A DNA stretch of 64,000 bases from RGIG3009 sp045578425 (GTDB lineage Bacteria > Bacillota > Clostridia > Oscillospirales > Acutalibacteraceae). A program made the position numbers and the translations under genes. Positions 35,015-43,675 of this stretch are shown here, piece after piece. The notes below the pieces were generated by a model, which searched no databases, had not been told where the DNA came from, and saw only the letters and a program-made list of their open reading frames with translations. Location of the stretch: assembly GCA_045578425.1 (NCBI GenBank), contig JAZNKF010000063.1:1-64000 (forward strand), written 5' to 3'. Positions within the stretch are counted from its first letter, which is position 1; each line of letters begins with the position of its first letter.

Positions 35015-35158
35015 TTTACTTCCCTCCTTCATAAAGATGATATCATAGGTACTCGAAAGTGACATACTCCCGTTGGCACCACAGAGAGGCAGCTCGCAAA
35101 AACGATGTGCACCGTTTATGTTAATCTGCCGCTACTATGTAGCCGCTGATGAAATGTC
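35015..35158 (-). other. Long rpsL-rpsG intercistronic region
   Basis: 144 nt separate rpsL and rpsG inside an operon where other gaps are 36-129 nt. On the minus strand it contains a GCTAC-ATA-GTAGC hairpin (near 35131-35143). In E. coli the corresponding spacer is the mRNA target through which S7 represses translation. A similar role here is only inferred from position. Confidence 0.45.
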
Positions 35159-35587
35159 TTACTTTTTGGCAGCTCCTGCCTTGGGACGCTTGGCACCGTA
35201 TTTGGAACGGGCTTGCATCCGGTTCGCAACGCCTTGCGTATCCAACGTTCCGCGAATGATGTGATAACGCACACCGGGAAGGTCTTTTACACGGCCGCCG
35301 CGAATCAACACAACGCTGTGTTCTTGCAAGTTGTGACCTTCGCCCGGAATGTAAGACGTAACTTCAATGCCGTTCGAAAGACGCACACGGGCGACTTTAC
35401 GAAGAGCGGAGTTCGGCTTCTTCGGGGTAGAGGTTTTAACAGCAGTACACACGCCGCGTTTTTGGGGAGAATTTTGGTCGGTCGGAATGCGTTTTTTGGA
35501 GTTCCAGCCTTTGAGCAAAGCGGGAGCTTTTGCTTTCTTCTCGAGTTCTTCTCGGCCCTTACGGACTAACTGGTTAAAAGTCGGCAA
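35159..35587 (-). CDS. rpsL: 30S ribosomal protein S12
   Basis: 142 residues. S12 lies at the decoding centre. The streptomycin-related loops are wild type: TPKKPNSALRKVARVRL with both lysines and KDLPGVRYH, so no resistance change is seen. The conserved N-terminus PTFNQLVRKGRE requires a TTG start at 35587, placed 8 nt after AGGAGG (35601-35596). An ATG at 35591 in another frame opens a five-codon frame that overlaps this start. It is the first gene of the str operon. Confidence 0.98.
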   Translation of the reverse strand: MPTFNQLVRKGREELEKKAKAPALLKGWNSKKRIPTDQNSPQKRGVCTAVKTSTPKKPNSALRKVARVRLSNGIEVTSYIPGEGHNLQEHSVVLIRGGRVKDLPGVRYHIIRGTLDTQGVANRMQARSKYGAKRPKAGAAKK

Positions 35588-35734
35588 TCATAACACCTCC
35601 TATAATAATCTTCCGCCAAATACCACACCGCAGCCTGCTATTCGGAGGAGTAACGGGTGCGTTTGGGCATAGTTCACCCAAGGGCACACTCGTTCACAAT
35701 TGACTATTGTAGCATAAGGGTGTTGGCTTGTCAA
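35588..35734 (-). promoter_or_regulatory. str operon promoter and leader
   Basis: Minus strand TTGACA (35734-35729), 17-nt spacer ending TGC, TACAAT (35711-35706). The leader of about 110 nt has a hairpin with TTGGG/CCCAA and an outer GTGC/GCAC pairing (about 35681-35651). This is a strong promoter suited to ribosomal genes. Confidence 0.85.
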
Positions 35735-35772
35735 GCAGTTTTTTACCAATATATTATCCCTGAAATTACCAA

Positions 35773-35803
35773 AAAAATGCACCGCCAAAAGCGGTGCATT
35801 TTT
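35773..35803 (-). terminator. Terminator after the TIM-barrel epimerase gene
   Basis: AAAAATGCACCGC (35773-35785) with 35791-35803, CAAAA loop, and T-runs on both strands. It serves the minus-strand gene ending at 35819. Confidence 0.85.
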
Positions 35804-35818
35804 GGTACAGGCACAATA

Positions 35819-36601
35819 TTAAATTCCCAACGATTTGAGATATTTATAACTTCTTTCCAAGCAGACGAACGGGTCTTCGCCAAAGCAGTCGTCTTGTTCC
35901 ACAACGGCATATTCGGTACCGGCATATTCGCACGCTTCGGCAATTTTGGCGAAATCCAAGTTGCCGTCACCGCAAGCCGCTAAAATGGAATCGATTTTTT
36001 CGGGCGTACGTTCCAGTTTAAAATCTTTAAAATGAACAACCGGGCAACGGCCTTTTAAATCACGGATAATATCGGCAGGATTACAGCCGCCCTTTTGTAC
36101 CCAATACGTATCCACCGTAAAGCCCAGAATATCCGCAGGGATATCTTCCATCAACGCTTGATAAGCGGTTCTGCCGTCGGATATTTTGGCAAATTCCAAA
36201 TGATGGTTGTGATACATAAAATATTTGCCGGCATCCTTGATTTTCTGTGCGACGGGGATGAATCGTTCTTTGAAATCGGCGACAACTTCGTTGATGTCGA
36301 TTTTGCCGTCCCACCAACCGCCTAAGCCGCCAAGACCGATATACGGACAATCAAACGTTTTATGGTTTTCAATCACATAATCGGTGGCGTTGACAAGATG
36401 ATCTTCCGAAATGTGGGTTAAGCAGCATTTAAGGCCATATTTTTTGAGTGTGTCTGCCAACCATTGAGCAGGATATGCACAAGTGCCGGATACTTGGATA
36501 TACTCGTAACCAATATCGGCAATTTTCTTTAACGATTCTTCAAAATCTTTTAGGTTTTTTACATGGTCGTGTACGGTGTATAATTGTGCGCCGAGTTTCA
36601 T
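35819..36601 (-). CDS. Sugar phosphate isomerase/epimerase-like TIM barrel
   Basis: 260 residues of the AP-endonuclease-2-like TIM barrel (IolE/xylose-isomerase-like) family. Seen are KLGAQLYTVHDHV, IGYEYIQVSG, YHNHHLEFAK (metal ligands), GFTVDTYWVQKGG and PVVHFKDFK, with the C-terminal Glu in YAVVEQDD. It should bind a divalent metal and isomerise a sugar or polyol; the substrate is unknown. The start is ATG 36601 after AAGGGGG; the longer frame to 36652 lacks a ribosome site. Confidence 0.85.
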   Translation of the reverse strand: MKLGAQLYTVHDHVKNLKDFEESLKKIADIGYEYIQVSGTCAYPAQWLADTLKKYGLKCCLTHISEDHLVNATDYVIENHKTFDCPYIGLGGLGGWWDGKIDINEVVADFKERFIPVAQKIKDAGKYFMYHNHHLEFAKISDGRTAYQALMEDIPADILGFTVDTYWVQKGGCNPADIIRDLKGRCPVVHFKDFKLERTPEKIDSILAACGDGNLDFAKIAEACEYAGTEYAVVEQDDCFGEDPFVCLERSYKYLKSLGI

Positions 36602-36623
36602 AAAAAATCCCCCTTTTTTCCGC

Positions 36624-36652
36624 ATTTTAACATGTCTTTTATTAAAAAACAA
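36624..36652 (-). promoter_or_regulatory. Promoter of the epimerase-like gene
   Basis: Minus strand TTGTTT (36652-36647), 17-nt spacer, TAAAAT (36629-36624). Confidence 0.6.
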
Positions 36653-36658
36653 GGAGTT

Positions 36659-36708
36659 TTGATAATTTTATAAAAATTTTCATACGATGCTTTTTTTCTT
36701 CGTATGAA
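36659..36708 (+). promoter_or_regulatory. Promoter with overlapping inverted repeat before the polysaccharide deacetylase
   Basis: TTGATA (36659-36664), 18-nt spacer, TACGAT (36683-36688). A 9-bp inverted repeat, TTCATACGA (36679-36687) with TCGTATGAA (36700-36708), covers the -10 and the predicted start. It could be a repressor operator or an RNA hairpin at the 5' end. The -10 is weak, so confidence is moderate. Confidence 0.5.
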
Positions 36709-36729
36709 TAATAAAAAAGAGGTGTCAAT

Positions 36730-37605
36730 ATGTTTATTTCGCTGCGTATTTCAAAGAAAACGATACGGGTTGCACTGATTGGTTGGTTGGCGGCGATGTT
36801 GTTGTTTTTTCTTTTCTCCATTACCAAAACCGTTACAACAGAAGGGGAAGTTTCGGAAGGTACTGCTTATTTACCCATTATTATGTATCACGGGTTGTCG
36901 GAAAATCCGAAAAAGCAGGGTCGGTATGTGATATCTCCCAACATTTTGGAAGAGGATTTACGGTACATAAAGGAAAACGGCTATACTACCGTGGTGATGG
37001 AAGATGTTATCCGGTATGTCCAAGAGGGAAAGCCGTTGCCGACAAAACCGGTAATGTTGACGTTTGATGACGGAAACTACAACAATTATGTATATGCTTA
37101 TCCCTTGATGCAAAAGTATGATTGCAAAATGGTGATTTCGCCGATTGGCGCAGCGGTGGACCGTTACACACAAAACGGCAATTGTCATGTGGAGTATGCC
37201 ACTTGTCATTGGGACCATTTGCGTGAAATGCAAGAATCAGGAAGAGTGGAAATTCAAAACCATTCGTATAATATGCATGGCACCTCCGAGCGAAAAGGCT
37301 CTGCCAAAAAAGCAACCGAAACGCTTTCGGAGTATCGACGAACCTTTGTGGAAGATATATCTCACATGCAACAGCGTATGAAAGAGGAATTGTCAAGAAC
37401 GGCAACGACTTTTGTCTATCCGTTTGGCGCGGTGAGTCGAGAATCGATTCCTTTATTGCAAGAAATGGGGTTTAAAGCCACGATGGGTTGCGAAGAACGC
37501 ATGAACGTTATTACCCGTGACGAGGGGTGTTTATACGGCTTAGGAAGGTATTTACGTACCGGTAAAATGAGTTCGGCGGCCTTGTTTAAGAAAATGTCCT
37601 CATAA
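36730..37605 (+). CDS. Membrane-anchored polysaccharide deacetylase
   Basis: 291 residues. One N-terminal membrane segment (about 12-32) is followed by a NodB-type carbohydrate esterase 4 domain. The metal and catalytic motif is MLTFDDGNYNN, the His motif is in VEIQNHSYNMH, and later TTFVYPFGAVSRESIPLL gives the YPFG motif. It should remove acetyl groups from a cell-wall or exopolysaccharide outside the membrane. AAGAGGTGTCAAT precedes the ATG. Its stop overlaps the convergent DUF4363 gene by 6 nt, with no terminator between. Confidence 0.88.
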   Translation: MFISLRISKKTIRVALIGWLAAMLLFFLFSITKTVTTEGEVSEGTAYLPIIMYHGLSENPKKQGRYVISPNILEEDLRYIKENGYTTVVMEDVIRYVQEGKPLPTKPVMLTFDDGNYNNYVYAYPLMQKYDCKMVISPIGAAVDRYTQNGNCHVEYATCHWDHLREMQESGRVEIQNHSYNMHGTSERKGSAKKATETLSEYRRTFVEDISHMQQRMKEELSRTATTFVYPFGAVSRESIPLLQEMGFKATMGCEERMNVITRDEGCLYGLGRYLRTGKMSSAALFKKMSS

Positions 37606-37980
37606 AATATTCTCCAAAAAAGGGAATTCTTGTTGCTGTAATGTGGTGAGCATTACCCGACATTTGGATAATTCCGTTAAAAAATCAGCGGTGTCACCAT
37701 CGGTTAAAATAACCGGCAGGGAGGCAGCGATGGTTTGTACTTCTATCAACGATTTGTGCGGCATAAACAGCGAAAAAAGGCGTACGTTGCGGTTTATCTG
37801 TTGCGAAAACCGAGTGGCAGATTGTACGGCTTTTTGGGTTTCGTTTTGTTGATAGTATTGTTCGAGTTGTTCGGTTTGTGACAACAATGACGAAAAGCGA
37901 GACTGTGTTACGGATAAAACGGTGATACAACCTCCCGCTATTACCAGCAAGAACACGATGGCTACCATAACACGTTTCAT
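37600..37980 (-). CDS. DUF4363 family protein
   Basis: 126 residues: an N-terminal membrane segment (KRVMVAIVFLLVIAGGCITVL) and a helical outside part with likely coiled coil (SRFSSLLSQTEQLEQYYQQNETQKAVQSA). This matches DUF4363, which in Clostridia is repeatedly found next to DUF421 genes and has no known function. It overlaps the DUF421 gene by 4 nt, so the two are translated together. Confidence 0.8.
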   Translation of the reverse strand: MKRVMVAIVFLLVIAGGCITVLSVTQSRFSSLLSQTEQLEQYYQQNETQKAVQSATRFSQQINRNVRLFSLFMPHKSLIEVQTIAASLPVILTDGDTADFLTELSKCRVMLTTLQQQEFPFLENIL

Positions 37981-38654
37981 GACTTTCCTTTCTCCTTAAC
38001 CGTTAATACGTATTGATGCTCTTTGTCGCCCGTGAGCAACAATACCTTTTTTAATGAACAATGTTTTTTCTTTAAAAATGCGTGTATTTCTTCTTTGGAA
38101 ACGTTGCAAAAGGTGAGTCCCCAGTCCACAAAGCCGCCGTCGCTGACAAGCGGAACTTGGGCGGGGGAGCTTTTAGCAGAGGAAATATCTTGCTTTTCGG
38201 CGGTTTGATAATGGGGAAACTTGAAAACGCTGATTTTCCCGTTGGTTTCGGCAATAGCATATTGTACTTCGTGCCAATCAAAAATTCCTTGTTGCCGCAG
38301 TGCTTCGGTGAGGTCATCTACTGTTAAACGGAGTTTTCGCAATGCGCCTTGTTGTAATTTGCCTTCGTGAATAATCACAATCGGATTGCCGCTGATAAGG
38401 CGGGACAAGCTACCGCTTTTCATCATCCATGCAGACAAAATCAATTCCAGCGAAATTAATACCGCTATAGGGATTAATCCGTTGAGTAACGGGATTCCGG
38501 TTTCTTGCATGGGGACGGCGGCTAAATCGGAAAGTAAAAGCGTGACAACCAGTTCTATCGGTTGTAATTCGCCCAGTTGTCGTTTGCCGGTGATACGAAA
38601 AGCGGCAATCAAGAACAAATAAATAATGATGGTACGCAGAGCGGTGATAATCAT
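37977..38654 (-). CDS. DUF421 family membrane protein (YetF-like)
   Basis: 225 residues. Three N-terminal membrane helices (about 1-85) include FRITGKRQLGELQPIELVVTLLLSDLAAVPMQ, the family hallmark. A cytoplasmic domain follows with NPIVIIHEGKLQQGALRKLRLTVDDL and VSDGGFVDWGL. YetF/YdfR-type DUF421 proteins occur in the spore membrane of Bacillus. Its position beside the gerA-type operon supports a spore role, by context only. AAAAAGGGG precedes the ATG. Confidence 0.88.
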   Translation of the reverse strand: MIITALRTIIIYLFLIAAFRITGKRQLGELQPIELVVTLLLSDLAAVPMQETGIPLLNGLIPIAVLISLELILSAWMMKSGSLSRLISGNPIVIIHEGKLQQGALRKLRLTVDDLTEALRQQGIFDWHEVQYAIAETNGKISVFKFPHYQTAEKQDISSAKSSPAQVPLVSDGGFVDWGLTFCNVSKEEIHAFLKKKHCSLKKVLLLTGDKEHQYVLTVKEKGKS

Positions 38655-38750
38655 AATGCATGCCCCTTTTTTGCATGATGTTTATGGTATGCCCGCTTTT
38701 TTTGGTGGATATTCCAAAGGGTTTGGTAAATACTGTTATTGGTGATAAAT

Positions 38751-40235
38751 ATGGAAAAAAAGACATCGATTACGGGCAGTTTGCAAACCAATTTGGATAT
38801 TTTACGCGAGCGTTTTGACGTCAGTTCCGATTTGACGATACGCGACATACAAGTTGCAGGCATCAAAGCGGCTGTTGTGAGTATTGAGGGGATGATAGAC
38901 CGTCACATGATGGCGGATGCCATTATACTACCGCTGATGCGTTTGCCGAAAACAGAGGAATCGGCAGAGCAGTTAATGCAAACCGTTAAGAAAACCGTGC
39001 TCGGCGGTGTGGACTTGTTGCAAGCGGACACGGTGGAACAGTTGACAGAACTGATTATTTCCGGTTTTGCCGCTGTCTTGATTGATGGTGTGCCGTATGC
39101 CGTACTTTGCGGCTTGCAGGCGTTTATGATTCGCAGTATTTCCGAGCCGTCTTCCGAAATGGGGATACGCGGCTCACGCGAAGGGTTTACGGAAGCCATT
39201 CGTATTAATATTTCTATGATACGCCGTCGCTTAAAAACACCGCAGCTTACCTTTGAAATGAGTGCGGTCGGCGGGGAAAGTAAAACCGCGGTTTGTCTTT
39301 GTTATTTGAGAAACCGTGTTTCAAAAGAGTTACTGAACGAAGTGCGTGAGCGGCTGAAAAAATGCTCGTTGGATATTGTGCTGGATTCGGGGTACTTGCA
39401 ACCGTTTTTGGAAGGAAAGCAACATTCGCTGTTTTCGGGTGTGGATACCACAGAACGCCCCGATACGCTTTGCGGGAAAATTGCCGAAGGCCGTATTGGT
39501 GTTTTGGTCGATGGGACACCGTTTGTGTTGGTGGTGCCTTTTTTGTTTTCGGAACATTTTCAGTCAATGGATGATTATTTGGAGCATCCGTTGTTTGCCA
39601 GCTTTATTCGCATTATCAAATATTTATCTTTTTTTATCAGTCTGTTGTTGCCGGGTTTGTACGTTGCCGTTGGTACGCACCACGTAGAAATGTTACCCTC
39701 TTCACTGCTGCTTTCTTTTATCAATGCGGAACGTTCCGCACCGCTTTCGCTGACGGCAGAGGCATTGCTGATACATTTTATGTTTGAGATTATGCGTGAG
39801 GCGGGTTTGCGTTTTCCAAAATCCGTAGGTCACGCGGTGAGTATTGTCGGGGCTTTGGTAATTGGCGAATCGGTGGTCAGTGCCGGTTTGGTGGGTGCGC
39901 CCATGGTGGTGATTGTGGCGCTGACTTCGGTGAGTGCTTTTGTGATTCCCAGTTTATACGGCGGGATTGCAGTGCTGCGTTTTGGGTTTATTATTTTGGG
40001 CGGTGCGTTTGGCATTTACGGTGTGTTTTCGGGGCTGTTGTTATTGTTGTGCAGTTTGAGTGCGGTGGAAATGCACGGCATTCCCATTACCGCGCCGGTG
40101 ACACCGTTTAGCCTTAAAACTATGAGGGATGTGTTCATTCGCTCGGATTGGCGTGTGCTATCTCGCCGTCTTTTCCGTGTGCAGAATGTGGTGGGTTCAC
40201 AAATTAAAGACGGTAGGGAGGAAACAAAGCCTTGA
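38751..40235 (+). CDS. gerA: Spore germination receptor subunit A (GerA family)
   Basis: 494 residues. The N-terminal soluble domain includes FDVSSDLTIRDI and the GSREGFTEAIRINISMIRRRL motif. It is followed by a membrane domain with several helices (PSSLLLSFINAERSAPLSLTAEALLIH, VGAPMVVIVALTSVSAFVIPS). It is the A subunit of a nutrient germinant receptor in the spore inner membrane. The start is ATG 38751; an in-frame GTG at 38739 is possible but lacks a site. It overlaps subunit B by 4 nt. Confidence 0.93.
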   Translation: MEKKTSITGSLQTNLDILRERFDVSSDLTIRDIQVAGIKAAVVSIEGMIDRHMMADAIILPLMRLPKTEESAEQLMQTVKKTVLGGVDLLQADTVEQLTELIISGFAAVLIDGVPYAVLCGLQAFMIRSISEPSSEMGIRGSREGFTEAIRINISMIRRRLKTPQLTFEMSAVGGESKTAVCLCYLRNRVSKELLNEVRERLKKCSLDIVLDSGYLQPFLEGKQHSLFSGVDTTERPDTLCGKIAEGRIGVLVDGTPFVLVVPFLFSEHFQSMDDYLEHPLFASFIRIIKYLSFFISLLLPGLYVAVGTHHVEMLPSSLLLSFINAERSAPLSLTAEALLIHFMFEIMREAGLRFPKSVGHAVSIVGALVIGESVVSAGLVGAPMVVIVALTSVSAFVIPSLYGGIAVLRFGFIILGGAFGIYGVFSGLLLLLCSLSAVEMHGIPITAPVTPFSLKTMRDVFIRSDWRVLSRRLFRVQNVVGSQIKDGREETKP

Positions 40236-41296
40236 AGTACAAAGACACTATCAGTGTTTGGCAATTCGTGTTGCTGTTGCTTTCGGCACGGCTTTCGAGT
40301 GATTTGCTGTTACCCGCCGACAGCCTGCACGCGTTATCATTACCTGATGTTATCTTAGTGACATTATTTAATGATGTTTTATTATTACTTCTGCTACTAC
40401 CGACCTGTCGCGTGCTACGGTCGGCATCCGGAAAAGATTTGGCAGAATGTGCCAAAGGGTATTCACGCTTTGGTGAGCGGTTGATTAACGGTGGATTTTT
40501 GTTTCTGTATGGTCTGGTGTTGGTGTTGGATATGGTGCAGTTTACGGATTTTGCCGAAAAAACCGTAAAAGCCGAGTTCTCGGTGGTTGGCTTGACTGTT
40601 TTGGTATTGGCGGCAAGTTTACTTGCCTCCTTTTACGGGATTCAAGCCATTTCGCGCACAGCTACGACAGTAGCTGTGTTTTCCACAGGAGCCATTTTGT
40701 TTTTTGCGGTCATGTTATTGCCGCAAATGGAAACATTGCATTTTTTGCCCGCCACGGTAAGTGAGCCGACGGTGCTTTTGCGCCAAGCGGTGCGCGAATT
40801 ACCGCGCACCGCAGAAATTGCCGCTATCGGTATTTTGTATCCGCGTGTTAACGGCAGGGCGGAAAAAGGGTGTCATTGGTTTGTGATAGGACATACTCTT
40901 TTTTCGGTGCTGGCATGCGTAACCGCCACCGGTGTTTTAGGTGATTTTGCCGCACAGAATGCGTACCCGTATTATGCGGCGGTGAGCGTGGCGCATTTGG
41001 GTGTTTTGCCGCGCATGGATTTGGCCATTACCGCGTTGTGGTTGGGAACGTTTTTTGTTCGTTTTTCGCTGTTTTTTTGGTTATTTATCGACCGCTTTCG
41101 CAAATTATTTGGCGAAAAACAAAAAATATTACCCGCCCTTTGCATTAGTGCGGGAGTGACATTGTTTTTAATAGGGTTCAAACAAGGCGTTTTTTCGGCA
41201 TGGTGGGACGAAATTACCCTGCTTTACGGCGGCGCGTTAGTTTTGCTTTGCTTGGTGGTGCCTTTTGTTATGAAAATTAGGAGAACAAGGCAATGA
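40232..41296 (+). CDS. gerB: Spore germination receptor subunit B (GerB family permease)
   Basis: 354 residues with about ten membrane helices, of the amino-acid-permease-like endospore germination (GerAB) family. The B subunit is thought to bind the germinant amino acid or sugar. The N-terminal KDTISVWQFVLLLLSARLSSD is typical. The start is a TTG at 40232 overlapping the gerA stop (TTGA) with GGGAGG upstream. It overlaps subunit C by 4 nt. Confidence 0.9.
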   Translation: MKYKDTISVWQFVLLLLSARLSSDLLLPADSLHALSLPDVILVTLFNDVLLLLLLLPTCRVLRSASGKDLAECAKGYSRFGERLINGGFLFLYGLVLVLDMVQFTDFAEKTVKAEFSVVGLTVLVLAASLLASFYGIQAISRTATTVAVFSTGAILFFAVMLLPQMETLHFLPATVSEPTVLLRQAVRELPRTAEIAAIGILYPRVNGRAEKGCHWFVIGHTLFSVLACVTATGVLGDFAAQNAYPYYAAVSVAHLGVLPRMDLAITALWLGTFFVRFSLFFWLFIDRFRKLFGEKQKILPALCISAGVTLFLIGFKQGVFSAWWDEITLLYGGALVLLCLVVPFVMKIRRTRQ

Positions 41297-42378
41297 AAAA
41301 AGAAACCGTTCACGGATTGGTCAGTTTAGTCGTGTTTATCAGCACGCTGGTAGGTTTGTTGTTGGGGTGGGGACAAGACTCGGTGGTGCGCAACCGCCGT
41401 GTGATAACAGCGGTAGGGCTTTCGGGAAATACGAAAGACTATACCGTTTCGGTGCAAGCGGTGGAAGCACTCAAAACGGCGGGGAATTTAGCCGAACAAG
41501 AAGAAAGTGCAACCGACGTGTATACCGCCGATGGGCAAACGGTTGCCGCCGCTTTTCAGAATTTTTTAAGTAGTTCGGGGAACCGCGCGTACGTTTTGCA
41601 AAATCAATTGTTGGTGGTCAGTGAAGAATTGTGCCAAAACCGTTCATTGTTTGTGATTTTGGATTACTTTATGCGTAATTCCGAAAGCAATTCTTCGGTC
41701 AAAGTGGTGGTTTTTCGCGGAGAACCTGCCGACTTGTTGGCGGTTACTTCCGGCAGTGAGGCGATTGCGGCAACGGCGTTGACACGGTTGGTGGAAGAAG
41801 GAAAACAATGGGGTGTTTGCTTTGACAGTACGTTACTGGATGTGGGACGCGCGTTTTCCGGTATGCGTGACGTGGCGCTCCCTTTGATTACACTGAAAGA
41901 CGAAACGCCGATTTTAAACGGAACGGCATTGTTTTGCGGTGGAAAATGGGCGGGGACACTTGTCCCTTCTCACACTACCGGGATTCTCGCGGCGGGAGAT
42001 GAGCTGCGACAAACGGTATGGAATACAAACGGCATTGCCTTTGAACTCAACTCGCTTAAAACAACGTTACACATCGAAAAAGAAGAGAAGTCGGTAAAAT
42101 ACAAATTTTCCTTATCCGGCACCGCAAAGTTATTGGAAGAAACCACCACTTTGACGGCGAATCAGCGAAAAGATTTGTTAGAACAAATCGAAAAGGAAGT
42201 GAAAGCCCGCATGCAAGAGTCGTTGCAAAAAACAGATGCCGCGCGTTGCGATGTGTTGGGACTAACACGGCGAGCACAGCAACGCTATCCCAACGAAACA
42301 GTACCGTTCTTTGCCGATTGCACCAAAGAAATCGAGGTTTCCTTGCGCCTTGCCAACAGCGGATTTTTTCTTTCATAA
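41293..42378 (+). CDS. gerC: Spore germination receptor subunit C (Ger(x)C family), no lipobox
   Basis: 361 residues. The fold is of the GerAC type: RVITAVGLSGNTKDYTVSVQAVEAL, an FQNFLSSSGNRAYVLQNQLLVVSEEL segment, and a C-terminal domain (KYKFSLSGTAKLLEETTTLT). C subunits are normally lipoproteins with an LTGCWD-like site. Here the same place reads LLLGWGQD and no Cys occurs in the first 100 residues. The N-terminus can still be a signal anchor (about residues 8-26), so attachment may be by a transmembrane helix. The gene ends at a terminator. Confidence 0.88.
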   Translation: MKKETVHGLVSLVVFISTLVGLLLGWGQDSVVRNRRVITAVGLSGNTKDYTVSVQAVEALKTAGNLAEQEESATDVYTADGQTVAAAFQNFLSSSGNRAYVLQNQLLVVSEELCQNRSLFVILDYFMRNSESNSSVKVVVFRGEPADLLAVTSGSEAIAATALTRLVEEGKQWGVCFDSTLLDVGRAFSGMRDVALPLITLKDETPILNGTALFCGGKWAGTLVPSHTTGILAAGDELRQTVWNTNGIAFELNSLKTTLHIEKEEKSVKYKFSLSGTAKLLEETTTLTANQRKDLLEQIEKEVKARMQESLQKTDAARCDVLGLTRRAQQRYPNETVPFFADCTKEIEVSLRLANSGFFLS

Positions 42379-42381
42379 AGG

Positions 42382-42413
42382 AACCAAGCACCGTCAAACG
42401 ACGGTGCTTGGTT
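42382..42413. terminator. Bidirectional terminator, ger operon / anti-sigma gene
   Basis: A 14-bp perfect stem, AACCAAGCACCGTC (42382-42395) with 42400-42413, AAAC loop, followed by TTTG on the plus strand. It lies between the convergent stops at 42378 and 42422. Confidence 0.9.
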
Positions 42414-42421
42414 TTTGAAAA

Positions 42422-43675
42422 TTATTCAGGGAGTGGGTTGTAAGAGGGTCTGCTCGTTGTTGAAGTGACCGTTTTGTTGTTATGGGGAGTAGAAGTACTT
42501 TTTTCTTCTTCGTTATCAAAATAAATTCGTATTCCCATTATGGTTTTACCCGAGGTAATGGTGTGTGGGGGTTGTTTATCAATTTCTCCGTCATAAGCAA
42601 TTTGTACGGTGTCGCCGACCTTGACAAACTTAGCATTAACATAGCGAGAGATACGCAAGTCATTCAAGAGAACTTTGTAAGTGATGCCATCTGTGGGGTC
42701 TTTACACAAAACGGAATCGTCTACCAGAATATATTTTTTGGTAATTTCTACGACCTTGCCGACAATGGCATTCTGATACGGCTCATACGCTGCTTCTTTG
42801 GAGTTTTCATTGGCGTATCGGATGATTTTTTCGGCAGCATCCTTGCCGATATGGAAGAGATAGCCGTAGTCAAACGCATTTGTCCACAGATAACCGTCGG
42901 CAGTAATATACAAGGCAACCTTGTAAACGCCTAACGTTTCGGAAGTGACCGTGAAACTAAGATATTCTCTATCTTTGGCGGTCCACCAATCATCTTCGAC
43001 AAAAGGGGCATCTTTGCAGTTTGCAAGAACATTCCACACATAGTCATCCTTATTTAAAGAAAAATGTTTGTCGTTTGGACCATCACCGTTTTGAGAAAAG
43101 CGGTTTAGTTCTATCGCTTTGGGAAGATCTACTAATTCAAAAAGTTCTCCCAAAGTGGCGGGCGGTGCATACGCTTCGTTTGTAAAAACGTAGTAAGTAC
43201 CTTCCATATTTACGGCAATGCACTGACTTTTGTCAGCATACTTTAATTGATATACCTCAAAATCGCGGGTGTGCTGTTCTTTGTTGATGTTGTCGTAGCC
43301 CACAACCGAACAGGTTCCCAGTTGCTCGCCGATAAGTTTTTTCGATACGGCGCGGCCATGGTTGCCGTACGAAATGTTGTCCAGTGTTAAGCCTGTATAT
43401 TTTTCATAAATCGTCTTATAGTTCCAAGACCATGCCATGTCGGCGGTTTCCGTTTGAATCATGTAATTTTTATATCTGTCGTTTTTTTTGTGATTTCTGT
43501 CCCCAAAAGACGGTAAGATTGTCGAGGCAGCGATAACAAGCACAGCAAAGCAAGCGGCGAGTGAACCCCATTTAAGCCAAAGTGCGTGTGTTGTTTCTTT
43601 ATTGCTTTCTACCGCAGAAGCGATAAGGTCATCGTCAATATGTCCGACAGCCCTTGCTATTTTTGGTATTTTCAT
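42422..43675 (-). CDS. Membrane protein, probable anti-sigma factor of the adjacent ECF sigma
   Basis: 417 residues. The short cytoplasmic N-terminus has HIDDDLIASAVE, resembling the IDDELI motif of Clostridial anti-sigma-like proteins, and is followed by a single membrane helix (about 34-55). A large outside domain of about 340 residues ends in a Ser/Thr-rich tail (STSTPHNNKTVTSTTSRPSYNPLPE). Near the C-terminus a beta segment (VGKVVEITKKYILVDDS) looks like a small OB-type fold. It overlaps the sigma gene by 4 nt, which supports an anti-sigma role; the signal sensed is unknown. Confidence 0.72.
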   Translation of the reverse strand: MKIPKIARAVGHIDDDLIASAVESNKETTHALWLKWGSLAACFAVLVIAASTILPSFGDRNHKKNDRYKNYMIQTETADMAWSWNYKTIYEKYTGLTLDNISYGNHGRAVSKKLIGEQLGTCSVVGYDNINKEQHTRDFEVYQLKYADKSQCIAVNMEGTYYVFTNEAYAPPATLGELFELVDLPKAIELNRFSQNGDGPNDKHFSLNKDDYVWNVLANCKDAPFVEDDWWTAKDREYLSFTVTSETLGVYKVALYITADGYLWTNAFDYGYLFHIGKDAAEKIIRYANENSKEAAYEPYQNAIVGKVVEITKKYILVDDSVLCKDPTDGITYKVLLNDLRISRYVNAKFVKVGDTVQIAYDGEIDKQPPHTITSGKTIMGIRIYFDNEEEKSTSTPHNNKTVTSTTSRPSYNPLPE

